In this document: in pieces, positions 1 through 7,962 of the stretch
Layout of the letters: each line of letters opens with the position of its first letter
Position numbering within the stretch: the first letter of the stretch is position 1
Source of the DNA: UBA3071 sp965369635
Lineage (GTDB): Bacteria; Chloroflexota; Anaerolineae; UBA3071
Assembly: GCA_965369635.1 (NCBI GenBank)
Contig: CBDURC010000036.1
Location: 1-16,947, forward strand
Reading direction: 5' to 3'
DNA: 16,947 bases
Translations under genes and position numbers: made by a program
Notes under the pieces: generated by a model
Told to the model about the DNA's origin: nothing
Seen by the model: the letters and a program-made list of their open reading frames with translations, nothing else
Databases searched by the model: none

Positions 1-16
1 GGCATTGCAGGACACC

Positions 17-45
17 TTGCACTGCACCTGAGATCGTGCTATACT
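17..45 (+). promoter_or_regulatory. Putative sigma70-type promoter for the helicase/nuclease operon
   Basis: TATACT at 40-45 matches the -10 consensus at five of six positions. TTGCAC at 17-22 is a weak -35 (TTG conserved), and the spacer is exactly 17 bp. The start codon of the first gene lies about 90 bp downstream. This is the only promoter-like pair seen upstream of the operon. It is inferred from sequence only. Confidence 0.45.
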
Positions 46-136
46 ACACATGCCTGAGACTGACTTGACGACAGCAATCACCTGGCCGAGTAGCGGCGGC
101 GGTGAGAGCGAGATCCTCCCAACAAAGTGTTGAGCA

Positions 137-2299
137 ATGGTACCGTCTCTTCTGTTATCCAACCACCAACTGATGCTCATTGAGCGCCCTATTGAGAGCA
201 GCCTCTTCCTGGAGGGCCCCGCAGGTACAGGGAAGACGACCGCCGGAGTTCGTCGTCTCCTGCACTTGCTCGGTGCGGGTGTTCCAGCCCGCTCCATCCT
301 GGTGGTTGTGCCCCAGCGCACACTCTCCACGCCGTATCACGAATCTCTCCGCCGCCCGACGTTGAGAGCTGGCGGGCAGGTGACCATCTTCACCGTCGGC
401 GGCCTGGCCCAACGGATGGTCGATCTCTTCTGGCCGATGATTGCTGAGGAGGCGGGCTTTGCCCATCCAGATGAGCCGCCTACCTTCCTCACCCTGGAGA
501 CGGCCCAGTACTACATGGCGCGCTTGGTCCGGCCCTTGCTTGATCAGGGATACTTCGAGTCCGTTGTCATCGACCGCAACCGGCTCTACAGCCAGATCAT
601 CGACAACCTCAACAAGGCCGCTGTGGTCGGGTTCCCCCATACCGAGATTGGGGAGCGACTCAAGGTTGCCTGGAGAGGCGAGCAGAGCCAGAAGCGGATA
701 TACGACGAAGCTCAGGCCTGCGCCACTCGCTTCCGCGAGGTCTGCCTGGCCCACAACCTTCTCGACTTCTCCCTCCAGTTGGAGGTATTCGTGAAGCACC
801 TATGGAGCCTGCCTCTGTGCCGCGACTACCTGCTGGAGACCTACACTCACCTCATTGTGGACAACATCGAAGAGGACACGCCGGTGGCCCACGACCTGTT
901 GCGGGAGTGGATACCCCACTGCCGGTCGGCCCTGCTCATCTATGATGAGGACGGCGGCTACCGTCGTTTCCTGGGTGCCGATCCAAAGAGCGGCTATGCG
1001 CTCAGAGACCTGTGCGAGGAGCGGATAGCCTTCACCGAGTCCTTCGTCACCTCGCCCGAATTGCGGACCTTTGGCGACCATCTGGCTGGCAGTTTGCGCC
1101 GCGAGAAGCGAATGCCCGCGGAAGGCGTGCGCTCCGTCCTGGTCTACGAGCCCCACCGCTACTACCCTCAGATGCTCGACTGGGTCGCCGACCAGATTGC
1201 CGAACTGGTGAATGAACGAGGGGTCCCTCCCGGAGAGATCGTCGTCCTCGTCCCGTTCCTGTCTGATGCCCTCCGGTTCTCGCTCTCCAACCGGCTGGAG
1301 CAGCGCAACGTTCCCACTCGCTCCCACCGCCCCTCGCGGTCCCTGCGGGAGGAGTCGGCGACCCGGGCCCTGCTGACCCTGGCTGCCATCGCCCACCCCA
1401 AGTGGGGGATCTGTCCCACGGGGTTCGACGTGGCCTATGGGCTGATGCAGGCCATCGACGGGATGGACCTGGTCCGGGCGCAGCTCCTGGCCAAGATCGT
1501 ATACCGCGTCCGGGAGGGCGAGCCCCGCTTGGGGCGGGGCGAGCCCACGCTTGGCTCTTTCGACCAGATTGACCCCGACATGAAGGACCGCCTGACATAT
1601 CTGCTGGGCGAACGGTACGAGACACTGCGCGCCTGGATCGAGGGATATGCCGCCGAGGAGCCAGCCCCGCCCCAAGCGGGGCCAGCAGAGTTCGATCATT
1701 TCCTGAGCCGACTGTTCGGCGAGGTGCTCTCCCAGGCCGGCTTCGGCTTCCATCGGGATTATGACGCGGCCGCTGTGACGGCCAATCTGATCGAGTCGGT
1801 GCAGAAGTTTCGCTGGGTCACCGGAGGTGTCATCTTCGAGGAGGGCAAAACGCTGGGGCAGGAGTACATCGAGATGGTGGAGGACGGCGTGATCGCTGCC
1901 CAATACGTGCGCAGTTGGCGGCTCCAGCCCGAGGACGCGGTTCTCCTGGCCCCGGCCTACACCTTCCTGATGCGCAACCAGCCGGTTGACTTCCAGTTCT
2001 GGCTGGATGTCGGGAGCAGCGGCTGGTGGGAACGACTGTACCAGCCACTTACGCAGCCCTACGTCCTTAGCCGCCATTGGCCGCGTGATGAGGTCTGGAC
2101 CGACGCCGACGAGGCCAAGACTCGCCAAGACGGACTGGTCCGGCTCACTCAGGGGCTGGTCCGCCGCTGCCGGTGCGAGATCCACCTGGGACTATGCGAA
2201 CTGGGCGAGAGCGGCAGCGAGCAGAAGGGGGAGTTACTGCGGGCGATACAGCGAGTGCTACGGCAGTTGCGAGTCGAGGAGGGGACGAGCAATGCTTGA
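137..2299 (+). CDS. Degenerate UvrD/AddB-like SF1 P-loop protein, probably inactive as a helicase
   Basis: This 720-residue protein has the layout of an SF1A helicase of the UvrD/AddB kind. A Q-motif glutamine (Q11) precedes a good Walker A, GPAGTGKT, at 27-34. Later motifs are degraded. The Walker B region reads VDNIEED where VDE-x-QD is usual, so the catalytic glutamate is replaced. The motif III region (YDEDGGYRRF) lacks the usual GDxxQ glutamine. The motif V region has no HKxKGLE. The motif VI region (LTQGLVRR) lacks the TRA arginine finger. No nuclease domain is visible. The ATG at 137 is preceded by an in-frame TGA at 131 and has no clear Shine-Dalgarno. The last 8 bp overlap the true helicase gene. 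By analogy with AddB and other inactive helicase subunits, it may be a structural partner of the next two products. Two 21-bp palindromic repeats are inserted in frame near residues 461-470 and 509-517. Confidence 0.75.
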   Translation: MVPSLLLSNHQLMLIERPIESSLFLEGPAGTGKTTAGVRRLLHLLGAGVPARSILVVVPQRTLSTPYHESLRRPTLRAGGQVTIFTVGGLAQRMVDLFWPMIAEEAGFAHPDEPPTFLTLETAQYYMARLVRPLLDQGYFESVVIDRNRLYSQIIDNLNKAAVVGFPHTEIGERLKVAWRGEQSQKRIYDEAQACATRFREVCLAHNLLDFSLQLEVFVKHLWSLPLCRDYLLETYTHLIVDNIEEDTPVAHDLLREWIPHCRSALLIYDEDGGYRRFLGADPKSGYALRDLCEERIAFTESFVTSPELRTFGDHLAGSLRREKRMPAEGVRSVLVYEPHRYYPQMLDWVADQIAELVNERGVPPGEIVVLVPFLSDALRFSLSNRLEQRNVPTRSHRPSRSLREESATRALLTLAAIAHPKWGICPTGFDVAYGLMQAIDGMDLVRAQLLAKIVYRVREGEPRLGRGEPTLGSFDQIDPDMKDRLTYLLGERYETLRAWIEGYAAEEPAPPQAGPAEFDHFLSRLFGEVLSQAGFGFHRDYDAAAVTANLIESVQKFRWVTGGVIFEEGKTLGQEYIEMVEDGVIAAQYVRSWRLQPEDAVLLAPAYTFLMRNQPVDFQFWLDVGSSGWWERLYQPLTQPYVLSRHWPRDEVWTDADEAKTRQDGLVRLTQGLVRRCRCEIHLGLCELGESGSEQKGELLRAIQRVLRQLRVEEGTSNA
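1516..1546 (+). repeat. 21-bp palindromic element, in-frame copy 1
   Basis: The core GCCCCGCTTGGGGCGGGGC lies at 1522-1540. GGGCGAGCCC occurs at 1516-1525 and again at 1537-1546, exactly 21 bp apart. In the protein this gives a seven-residue duplication-like insert, GEPRLGR followed by GEPTLG. The 19-bp core is the exact reverse complement of 1664-1682. Confidence 0.75.
1660..1686 (+). repeat. 21-bp palindromic element, in-frame copy 2
   Basis: The 25 bases at 1661-1685 are identical to 9321-9345. GCCAGC at 1660-1665 recurs at 1681-1686, again 21 bp apart. The element adds the seven residues PAPPQAG in frame, near residues 509-515 of the host protein. Confidence 0.75.
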
Positions 2300-4538
2300 G
2301 CCTCGTCCCAAGCAGCGGGAGATCCTGGAATACGAACGTGGCAGGATGGGCATCTCGGCTGTGCCTGGTAGTGGCAAAACCTACACGCTCTCGCTGCTGG
2401 CCGCCCAGATCATCGACAGAGACGTGATGGAGGACGACCAGGAGGTTCTGGTGGTGACGCTGGTCAACTCCGCCGTGAACAACTTCGCCAGCCGGGTGGC
2501 TACCTTTGTCCAGGCGCGGCATCTGCTGCCCAACCTGGGCTACCGGGTGCGCACCCTGCACGGGCTGGCCCACGACATCGTGAGAGAGCACCCTGGGCTG
2601 GTTGGCCTCTCGGACGACTTCCACATCATCGACGAGCGGGCGGCTGACCGGATACGGCAGGATGCAGCGGAGGCCTGGTTGCGGGCGAATCCCCATGTTG
2701 CTGACGACTTCCTGGATGACGATCTGGAGGGAGACCGGCGCGCTTGGGTTCTGCGAGACAAGTGGCCGGAGGTGGTCAGCGGCATCGCTAACAGCTTTAT
2801 GCAGCAAGCCAAGGACCGGCAGAAAATGGTGGCGGAGCTGCGTGAGAGCCTGGATCGATTCCCTCAGCCACTTCCCCTTGTGGAGATGGGGTGGGCGATC
2901 TACTCTGACTACCAACGGGCCCTGGCCTACCGCGGCGCCGTTGACTTCGATGACCTCATCCGCCTGGCACTCCAGGCCCTGCGGCTAGACGAGGAGTACC
3001 TGCAGCGGCTGCGCCATCGTTGGCCATTCATCCTGGAGGACGAAGCGCAAGATAGCAGCCGGGTGCAGGAGGAGATCCTGCGGCTGCTGGTTGGCCCCAA
3101 CGGGAACTGGGTGCGCGTTGGCGATCCCAACCAGGCCATTTATGAGACCTTCACCACCGCCAGCCCCCAGTTCCTACGCAGCTTTCTAGAGGAGCCAGGT
3201 GTCGATGCCAAGCAACTGCCCAACTCCGGCCGCTCGACCCAGAGCATCATGGATCTGGCCAACCACCTGGTTGATTGGGCGCGGCAGGAGCATCCCCTGC
3301 TGGAGATCGTCGTTCGGGACGCCCTCGCCCCCACTCACATCAAGCCGACGCCACCAGGCGACTTGCAGCCGAATCCGGCTGACAACCCGGACCAGGTACA
3401 GCTCATCACCCGCAAGTTCACCCCGCGGGAGGAGATGCTAAACGTTGTGAGGTCCCTGGCCCGATGGCTACCCGATCACCCAGAGGAGACTGTAGCTGTC
3501 CTCGTGCCGCGCAACACACGAGGATTCGCCGTGATCGCCGAGCTCAAGCAACGGGGCATAAGGCACGTCGAGCTCCTGCGCAGCACCCAGGCTACCCGGG
3601 AGACAGCGGGAGCCCTGGGCAACGTGGTGAACTACCTGGCGGACCCATCCAGTTCCAAGAAGTTGGCCAGAGTCTACAGGGTCTGGCGGCGGGGGGATCG
3701 GAAGGACCCGGAGGCAACCGCACGTTCTGAGAAGGTTGCCAGGACACTGCGGAGTTGCCGTCGCGTCGAGGACTTCCTGTGGCCGCGGGCCGGTAGGGAC
3801 TGGCTGCATGAGTTGGACCTAACCGAAGTCCCTGGGGGCAGAGAGCAGTTGTTGGCATTTCGGGAGTTGGTCCGACGCTGGCAGGGGGCGACCCTGCTTC
3901 CCATCGACCAGTTGATCCTTACCCTGGCCCAGGACTTGTTCCAGAAGACGGTTGACCTGGCGGTGGCCCATAAGCTGGCGGGACTCCTGCGCCGGGCGAG
4001 CGAAACCCATCCTGAGTGGCAGCTTCCAGAGCTCACCGAGGAGTTGGCTGTGATCGCCAAGAACGAACGCCGCTTCCTGGGGCTGAGCGAGGACGACACT
4101 GGCTTCGACCCCGAGCGGCACAAGGGTGAGGTGGTTGTGGCCACCGTTCACAAGGCCAAGGGACTGGAGTGGGACCGGGTCTACCTGATGTCGGTCAACA
4201 ACTATAACTTCCCCTCCGGGCAGTCCCACGATAAGTACATCGCCGAGAAGTGGTTCATCCGCGAGCGGTTGAACCTGGAGGCAGAAGCCCTGGCTCAGTT
4301 GAATGCCTTGCTCCTGCGGGGCCCAATGGCTACCCACGAGGAGGGCGAGGCGACTCGGGAGGCGCGCCTGCTCTATGTCGCCGAGCGACTGCGGCTGCTG
4401 TACGTGGGGATCACGCGGGCCAAGAAGGAGTTGATCATCACTTGGAACACAGGGCGAAAGGGCGGCCAGCAGCCAGCGGTCCCGCTCATTGCCCTGCAAA
4501 CGTTCTGGGAGAAGCGCAAACATGCCTCTGCCAACTGA
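2292..4538 (+). CDS. UvrD/PcrA-like SF1A ATP-dependent DNA helicase
   Basis: The product is 748 residues with a full set of SF1A helicase motifs. They are Q8, Walker A AVPGSGKT (23-30), motif II EDEAQD (249-254), motif III GDPNQAIY (277-284), motif V VATVHKAKGLEW (616-627) and motif VI YVGITRAKKEL with arginine finger R709. Such proteins move 3'-5' on single-stranded DNA and unwind duplexes. There is no C-terminal nuclease domain; that activity is in the next gene. The reading frame is open back to 1986, but the ATG at 2292 is preferred. It sits in an ATGCTTGA overlap with the previous stop, gives the usual distance to the Q motif, and avoids a low-complexity N-terminus read from the alternate frame of the upstream gene. 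Its stop overlaps the nuclease start by 17 bp, so the three genes are probably co-translated and may form one complex. Confidence 0.92.
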   Translation: MLEPRPKQREILEYERGRMGISAVPGSGKTYTLSLLAAQIIDRDVMEDDQEVLVVTLVNSAVNNFASRVATFVQARHLLPNLGYRVRTLHGLAHDIVREHPGLVGLSDDFHIIDERAADRIRQDAAEAWLRANPHVADDFLDDDLEGDRRAWVLRDKWPEVVSGIANSFMQQAKDRQKMVAELRESLDRFPQPLPLVEMGWAIYSDYQRALAYRGAVDFDDLIRLALQALRLDEEYLQRLRHRWPFILEDEAQDSSRVQEEILRLLVGPNGNWVRVGDPNQAIYETFTTASPQFLRSFLEEPGVDAKQLPNSGRSTQSIMDLANHLVDWARQEHPLLEIVVRDALAPTHIKPTPPGDLQPNPADNPDQVQLITRKFTPREEMLNVVRSLARWLPDHPEETVAVLVPRNTRGFAVIAELKQRGIRHVELLRSTQATRETAGALGNVVNYLADPSSSKKLARVYRVWRRGDRKDPEATARSEKVARTLRSCRRVEDFLWPRAGRDWLHELDLTEVPGGREQLLAFRELVRRWQGATLLPIDQLILTLAQDLFQKTVDLAVAHKLAGLLRRASETHPEWQLPELTEELAVIAKNERRFLGLSEDDTGFDPERHKGEVVVATVHKAKGLEWDRVYLMSVNNYNFPSGQSHDKYIAEKWFIRERLNLEAEALAQLNALLLRGPMATHEEGEATREARLLYVAERLRLLYVGITRAKKELIITWNTGRKGGQQPAVPLIALQTFWEKRKHASAN

Positions 4539-5376
4539 CTTCGCATTCAGCCAGGGCAGCCTGCACGACTATGTGGACTGTCCCCGTCGCTTTCAGTTGC
4601 GCTACGTAGAGAGGGTAGCCTGGCCTGCCATCGAGGTGGAACCGCTCCTCGAGAACGAGCGCTACCTCCAGCAGGGAGCTGCGTTTCACCGCCTGGTCCA
4701 CCAGCACGCACTAGGCGTCCCTGCGGCACAGCTAACGACGGCAGCCGGCAAAATGGACCTCCGGCGCTGGTGGCGTAACTACCTGGAGGGCCGTCCGGCC
4801 AATCTTCCTGCGGCGCGCCATCCCGAGATTGTGCTCTCTGCCCCACTGGGTGGCTATCGCCTGCTGGCCAAGTACGACTTGGTCGCCGTGGATCCCGGGC
4901 AGCGGGTGGTCATCGTGGACTGGAAGACCTCTCGCAAACGCACGCCGCGCAGGTGGCTGGAGGAACGGCTGCAGACGAAGGTCTATCCCTACCTCGTGGT
5001 CCAGGCCGGCGCGCACCTGAATGGCGGTCGGGCACTTGCGCCTCAGCAAGTGACGATGATCTACTGGTTTGCCGATTTCCCAGCCGACCCCGAGCACTTC
5101 GTCTACGACGCGGCTCGGCACGAGACGGACGCGGCCTACCTGACCGCTCTGGTAGAGGAGATCTCTGGCTTGAGCGACGAGCTCTTCCCCCTCACCGCTA
5201 ACGAGCGCCGCTGCCGCTACTGTCCCTATCGCTCCCTGTGCCAGCGCGGGGTCGCTGCCGGCCAGTTTGACGAGGTAGGGGCGGGTCTCAGACCCGCCCC
5301 TGGAGACCCGCCCCTACTGGGCGATGCTCTCGGCATCTCCCTGGACCCGGAGCAGATCGCAGAGATCGAGTACTAG
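4522..5376 (+). CDS. PD-(D/E)XK nuclease with Cas4/AddB-type 4Fe-4S cysteines
   Basis: This 284-residue protein looks like the C-terminal nuclease domain of AddB/RecB, encoded alone. The catalytic core is visible as D119 (KYDLV), D133-W-K135 (VIVDWKTS) and a following Q-x-K-x-Y-P-Y stretch. Four cysteines have the iron-sulfur spacing of AddB and Cas4: C20 (DYVDCPRRF) and C231, C234 and C240 (CRYCPYRSLC). In those families the cluster staples the fold together. The ATG at 4522 is preferred over 4489 because it begins just before the conserved SxxDYxxCPRRF start of the family and overlaps the helicase stop by 17 bp. It probably cuts the strands unwound by the two upstream products. A 43-bp palindromic repeat has contributed residues after about position 251, leaving an unusual tail. 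Standing alone it could be mistaken for Cas4, but no cas1, cas2 or CRISPR array is present. Confidence 0.88.
   Translation: MPLPTDFAFSQGSLHDYVDCPRRFQLRYVERVAWPAIEVEPLLENERYLQQGAAFHRLVHQHALGVPAAQLTTAAGKMDLRRWWRNYLEGRPANLPAARHPEIVLSAPLGGYRLLAKYDLVAVDPGQRVVIVDWKTSRKRTPRRWLEERLQTKVYPYLVVQAGAHLNGGRALAPQQVTMIYWFADFPADPEHFVYDAARHETDAAYLTALVEEISGLSDELFPLTANERRCRYCPYRSLCQRGVAAGQFDEVGAGLRPAPGDPPLLGDALGISLDPEQIAEIEY
5275..5317. repeat. 43-bp palindromic repeat inside the nuclease gene
   Basis: GTAGGGGCGGGTCTC (5275-5289) is perfectly inverted as GAGACCCGCCCCTAC (5303-5317). An inner hairpin with 11-bp arms (5278-5288 and 5290-5300) leaves a one-base centre. The direct repeat AGACCCGCCCCT occurs at 5290-5301 and 5304-5315. 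The whole element is read through in frame as coding sequence. Confidence 0.85.
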
Positions 5377-5416
5377 CGCGTAATGGATGGAAGACTCCCC
5401 TGAAAAAGGTCGTTCA

Positions 5417-5536
5417 GCCACAGAGACACGGAGTACACAGAGGAAAACCCAAGGTGGAACTCAAAACTGTTCAGCAGCAAACGCAATAGGCGTAGATTCC
5501 TTGAGAGACACCTCAAAACCTCTGTGCCTCTGTGGC
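5417..5536. repeat. Inverted-repeat element with CCACAGAG termini (MITE-like)
   Basis: The 207-bp gap between the nuclease gene and recJ is mostly this element. GCCACAGAG-A-CAC-G-GAG starts at 5417 and is matched in inverted orientation by a stretch ending at 5536 (CTC-T-GTG-C-CTCTGTGGC), with 15 of 17 positions pairing. A further ACACAGAGG sits at about 5435-5443. The interior is AT-richer than its surroundings and has no convincing coding content. No transposase is present, so any mobility would have to come from elsewhere. Confidence 0.55.
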
Positions 5537-5583
5537 AAGTCTGGCAGTTTCTTCGGTAGAGTCATGGAACGGAATGGAATGGA

Positions 5584-7953
5584 ATGACAGAGTGGATTGA
5601 TCCTCCGGCCATCAATGTGCCGAAAGCGCTCCGGGCCGCTGTCGGCGGGCCCCCGCTGGTAGCCCAGACCCTTGCCCTGCGGGGTTTCACCGACGTCGCG
5701 GCGGCGAAGGCATTCCTCGACCCGGACCACTACCAGCCCGCCCCTCCCTCCGACCTCCCAAACCTGGATCGGGCTGTGGAGCGGTTGCGGGAGGAGATAG
5801 GAGGCCATCGGACGATCTGCGTGTGGGGCGACTTCGATGTCGATGGGCAGACGGCGACGACGCTCCTGGTCTCCACGCTGGAGGATCTCGGAGCGGTCGT
5901 TCGGTTCTACATCCCCCACCGCCAGCGGGAGTCCCACGGCGTCCACCTCTCTTCACTGAAGCGGCTCATCGGAGAGGGCGTTGAACTGGTCCTGACGTGT
6001 GATACCGGCGTCACCGCCCACGAGGCTATCGCCTATGCCCAGGCGCAAGGCGTGGATGTCGTCGTCACTGACCACCACGATCTGCCCCCCGTTCTCCCCG
6101 AGGCCCACGCCGTAGTCAACCCCAAGATGCTCCCAGCCACTCACCCTCTGCGACAGTTACCGGGAGTCGGATGTGCCTACAAACTGGCAGAGGCCCTTTA
6201 CGACCGGGCGGGTCGGCCTGGGGACGTGGCCCAGCACCTGGACCTGGTGGCCCTGGGCATCGTGGCCGATGTGGCGGTACAGGTCGGGGACACGCGCTAC
6301 CTGCTCCAGCGAGGCCTTGAGTTGCTGCGTCACACCCAGAGGCTGGGGCTCCAGGTGATGATAGAGACCGCCGAGATCAACCCCCAGGGGCTTACCGAGG
6401 AGCACATCGGCTTCGGGTTGGGTCCCCGCCTCAACGCGCTGGGCCGCCTGGCCGACGCCAACGTCGCTGTCGAGTTCCTGACCACTCAGGATCTGACTCG
6501 CGCCCGCACCCTGGCCGCTGAGATGGAAGGGCTGAATGCCCAGCGCAAGCTGCTGACCAACCAGGTCACCCAGGCAGCGCTGGCGCAGATCGAACGGGAC
6601 CCCTCGCTGCTGGAGTACGGTGCGCTGGTGCTGAGCCATCCATTGTGGCCAGCTGGCGTTCTGGGCATCGTGGCGGGTCGCTTAGCGCAACGGTATGGAC
6701 GTCCCGCTATTCTCATCGCCACGCCACGTGATGATGGGCTGGCCCCGCGTGGGACGGGGCTGGCCCGCGGGTCGGCCCGGTCTGTAGCGGGGTGTAACAT
6801 CTCCGCGGCGATTGCCCCGTACCAGCAAATGCTGGCCAGCTTCGGCGGCCACCCCATGGCCGCTGGGCTGGCAATCAAGCCAGAGCGAATCCCCGCGTTC
6901 CGCGCGGCTCTCTCGGACACCGTTTGGGCGATGCTTGCTGAGGTGGAGAAGCCTACTCTCGAGATCGATGGCTACCTGGCGCTGGCGGACCTCTCTCTTG
7001 ACCTGGTGGAGGAAATCGAGAGGCTGGCACCCTTTGGGCTGGGCAACCCGCCGCTGACACTGGTGTCCCGAGGGGTCAGGGTGACCAAGAAACGCTTCGT
7101 CGGCCGCAATGAGGATCACCTGCTGCTGACGGTTGAGGATGCAGGTGGGACGTCCCAGCAGGTGATCTGGTGGCGAGGTGCTGGCTCACCACTGCCAGAG
7201 GGCCGTTTTGACCTGGCCTACGTTGTGCGGGCCAGTAACTACCGCGGACAGCGGGAGGTGCAGGTGCAGTGGGTCGATGCCCGTCCAATCCCCGACCAAC
7301 CTGAGGAAGCCCCCATGGCGCTGCGCCCAGCGCCGACAGTAGTAGAGGTCGTGGATTACCGCCAGGTGTCCGATCCCCTGAAGGTGCTTGAACATCTGCG
7401 GGCCGAAGAAGACGTTGAGGTATGGGCCGAGGCCGGACACAGGGCAGAGGTAGGGGGACAGGACCGCCATAGGCTGGAACCGTCGAGATGTCTGGCCATC
7501 TGGACCATACCCCCCAGCCACGAACTGATTCGGGACGCTCTGGAGAGGACAACACCAGAGAGAGTCTATCTCTTTGGTGTTGATCCCGGCTTGGACTATG
7601 CGAAGAGGTTCCTGGAACGCTTGGCGGGCCTGGTCAGGCACGCGCTGAGCTCCGAGGGTGGACGGGTCAGCTTGTCTAAGCTGGCGGCTGCGACTGCACA
7701 ACGGGAGGCGACCGTGAGCGCGGGGCTGGCCTGGCTTGCGGGCCGGGGACTTTTGACAGTCCTTGCAGAGGAGGGTAACGAACTGTACTTGGCCGAAGGG
7801 CATCGAGCCGAGCGCGGCGGTTTATCTCAGACAGCGGCTCGGTTGAAAGCGCTACTCCAGGAAACCGCGGCTTTCCGCTCCTACTTTGTCCGCGCTGACA
7901 AAGAGACGGTGATCTTGATCTCCACAGAGGCCCCACAGAGGCCCAAAATGTAG
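5584..7953 (+). CDS. recJ: Single-stranded-DNA-specific 5'-3' exonuclease RecJ
   Basis: RecJ degrades single-stranded DNA 5'-3' in recombination and repair. The 789-residue product has the DHH-family motifs: GDFDVDG (82-88), DTG (140-142), TDHHD with D163-H164-H165, and a fourth acidic motif LGIVAD ending at D229. The DHHA1 domain follows, with RGSARS (395-400) and FGGHPMAAG (420-428), then an OB-fold region. The last 200 or so residues form an extra C-terminal region like that of long RecJ proteins; its winged-helix look is inference. The ATG at 5584 lacks a normal Shine-Dalgarno. It follows three GGAAT units and overlaps the TGA of a seven-codon ORF starting at 5564 (ATGA). A 21-bp repeat unit adds seven residues just before RGSARS. 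The gene follows the nuclease by 207 bp and may share its transcript. Confidence 0.95.
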   Translation: MTEWIDPPAINVPKALRAAVGGPPLVAQTLALRGFTDVAAAKAFLDPDHYQPAPPSDLPNLDRAVERLREEIGGHRTICVWGDFDVDGQTATTLLVSTLEDLGAVVRFYIPHRQRESHGVHLSSLKRLIGEGVELVLTCDTGVTAHEAIAYAQAQGVDVVVTDHHDLPPVLPEAHAVVNPKMLPATHPLRQLPGVGCAYKLAEALYDRAGRPGDVAQHLDLVALGIVADVAVQVGDTRYLLQRGLELLRHTQRLGLQVMIETAEINPQGLTEEHIGFGLGPRLNALGRLADANVAVEFLTTQDLTRARTLAAEMEGLNAQRKLLTNQVTQAALAQIERDPSLLEYGALVLSHPLWPAGVLGIVAGRLAQRYGRPAILIATPRDDGLAPRGTGLARGSARSVAGCNISAAIAPYQQMLASFGGHPMAAGLAIKPERIPAFRAALSDTVWAMLAEVEKPTLEIDGYLALADLSLDLVEEIERLAPFGLGNPPLTLVSRGVRVTKKRFVGRNEDHLLLTVEDAGGTSQQVIWWRGAGSPLPEGRFDLAYVVRASNYRGQREVQVQWVDARPIPDQPEEAPMALRPAPTVVEVVDYRQVSDPLKVLEHLRAEEDVEVWAEAGHRAEVGGQDRHRLEPSRCLAIWTIPPSHELIRDALERTTPERVYLFGVDPGLDYAKRFLERLAGLVRHALSSEGGRVSLSKLAAATAQREATVSAGLAWLAGRGLLTVLAEEGNELYLAEGHRAERGGLSQTAARLKALLQETAAFRSYFVRADKETVILISTEAPQRPKM
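6736..6766 (+). repeat. 21-bp palindromic element, in-frame copy 3 (in recJ)
   Basis: The 25 bases at 6739-6763 match the reverse complement of 9321-9345 with two mismatches. GGGCTGGCCC occurs at 6736-6745 and 6757-6766, 21 bp apart. The protein reads GLAPRGT followed by GLARGS, so seven residues are added directly before the conserved RGSxRS motif of the DHHA1 domain. Confidence 0.7.
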
Positions 7954-7962
7954 CTCATGCGC

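Noticed and set aside
800..2185. A 461-codon open frame on the minus strand
   Set aside because: It is antisense to the P-loop protein gene, has no recognisable motifs, and is what high GC codon use produces.
1986..2291. N-terminal extension of the UvrD-like helicase
   Set aside because: The extra 102 residues are the alternate frame of the upstream gene; the ATG at 2292 gives the normal distance to the Q motif and an ATGCTTGA overlap.
4522..5376. Cas4 nuclease of a CRISPR system
   Set aside because: The cysteine and nuclease motifs are compatible, but no cas genes or spacer array occur, and the gene overlaps a helicase gene, which favours an AddB-type role.
137..5376. Phage-defence system built of helicase and nuclease
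   Set aside because: No integrase, transposase, tRNA site or other defence gene is present, and the link to recJ suits housekeeping recombination better; not fully excluded.
5387..5587. A 66-codon ORF between the nuclease gene and recJ
   Set aside because: It is read from the CCACAGAG inverted-repeat element and has no family likeness.
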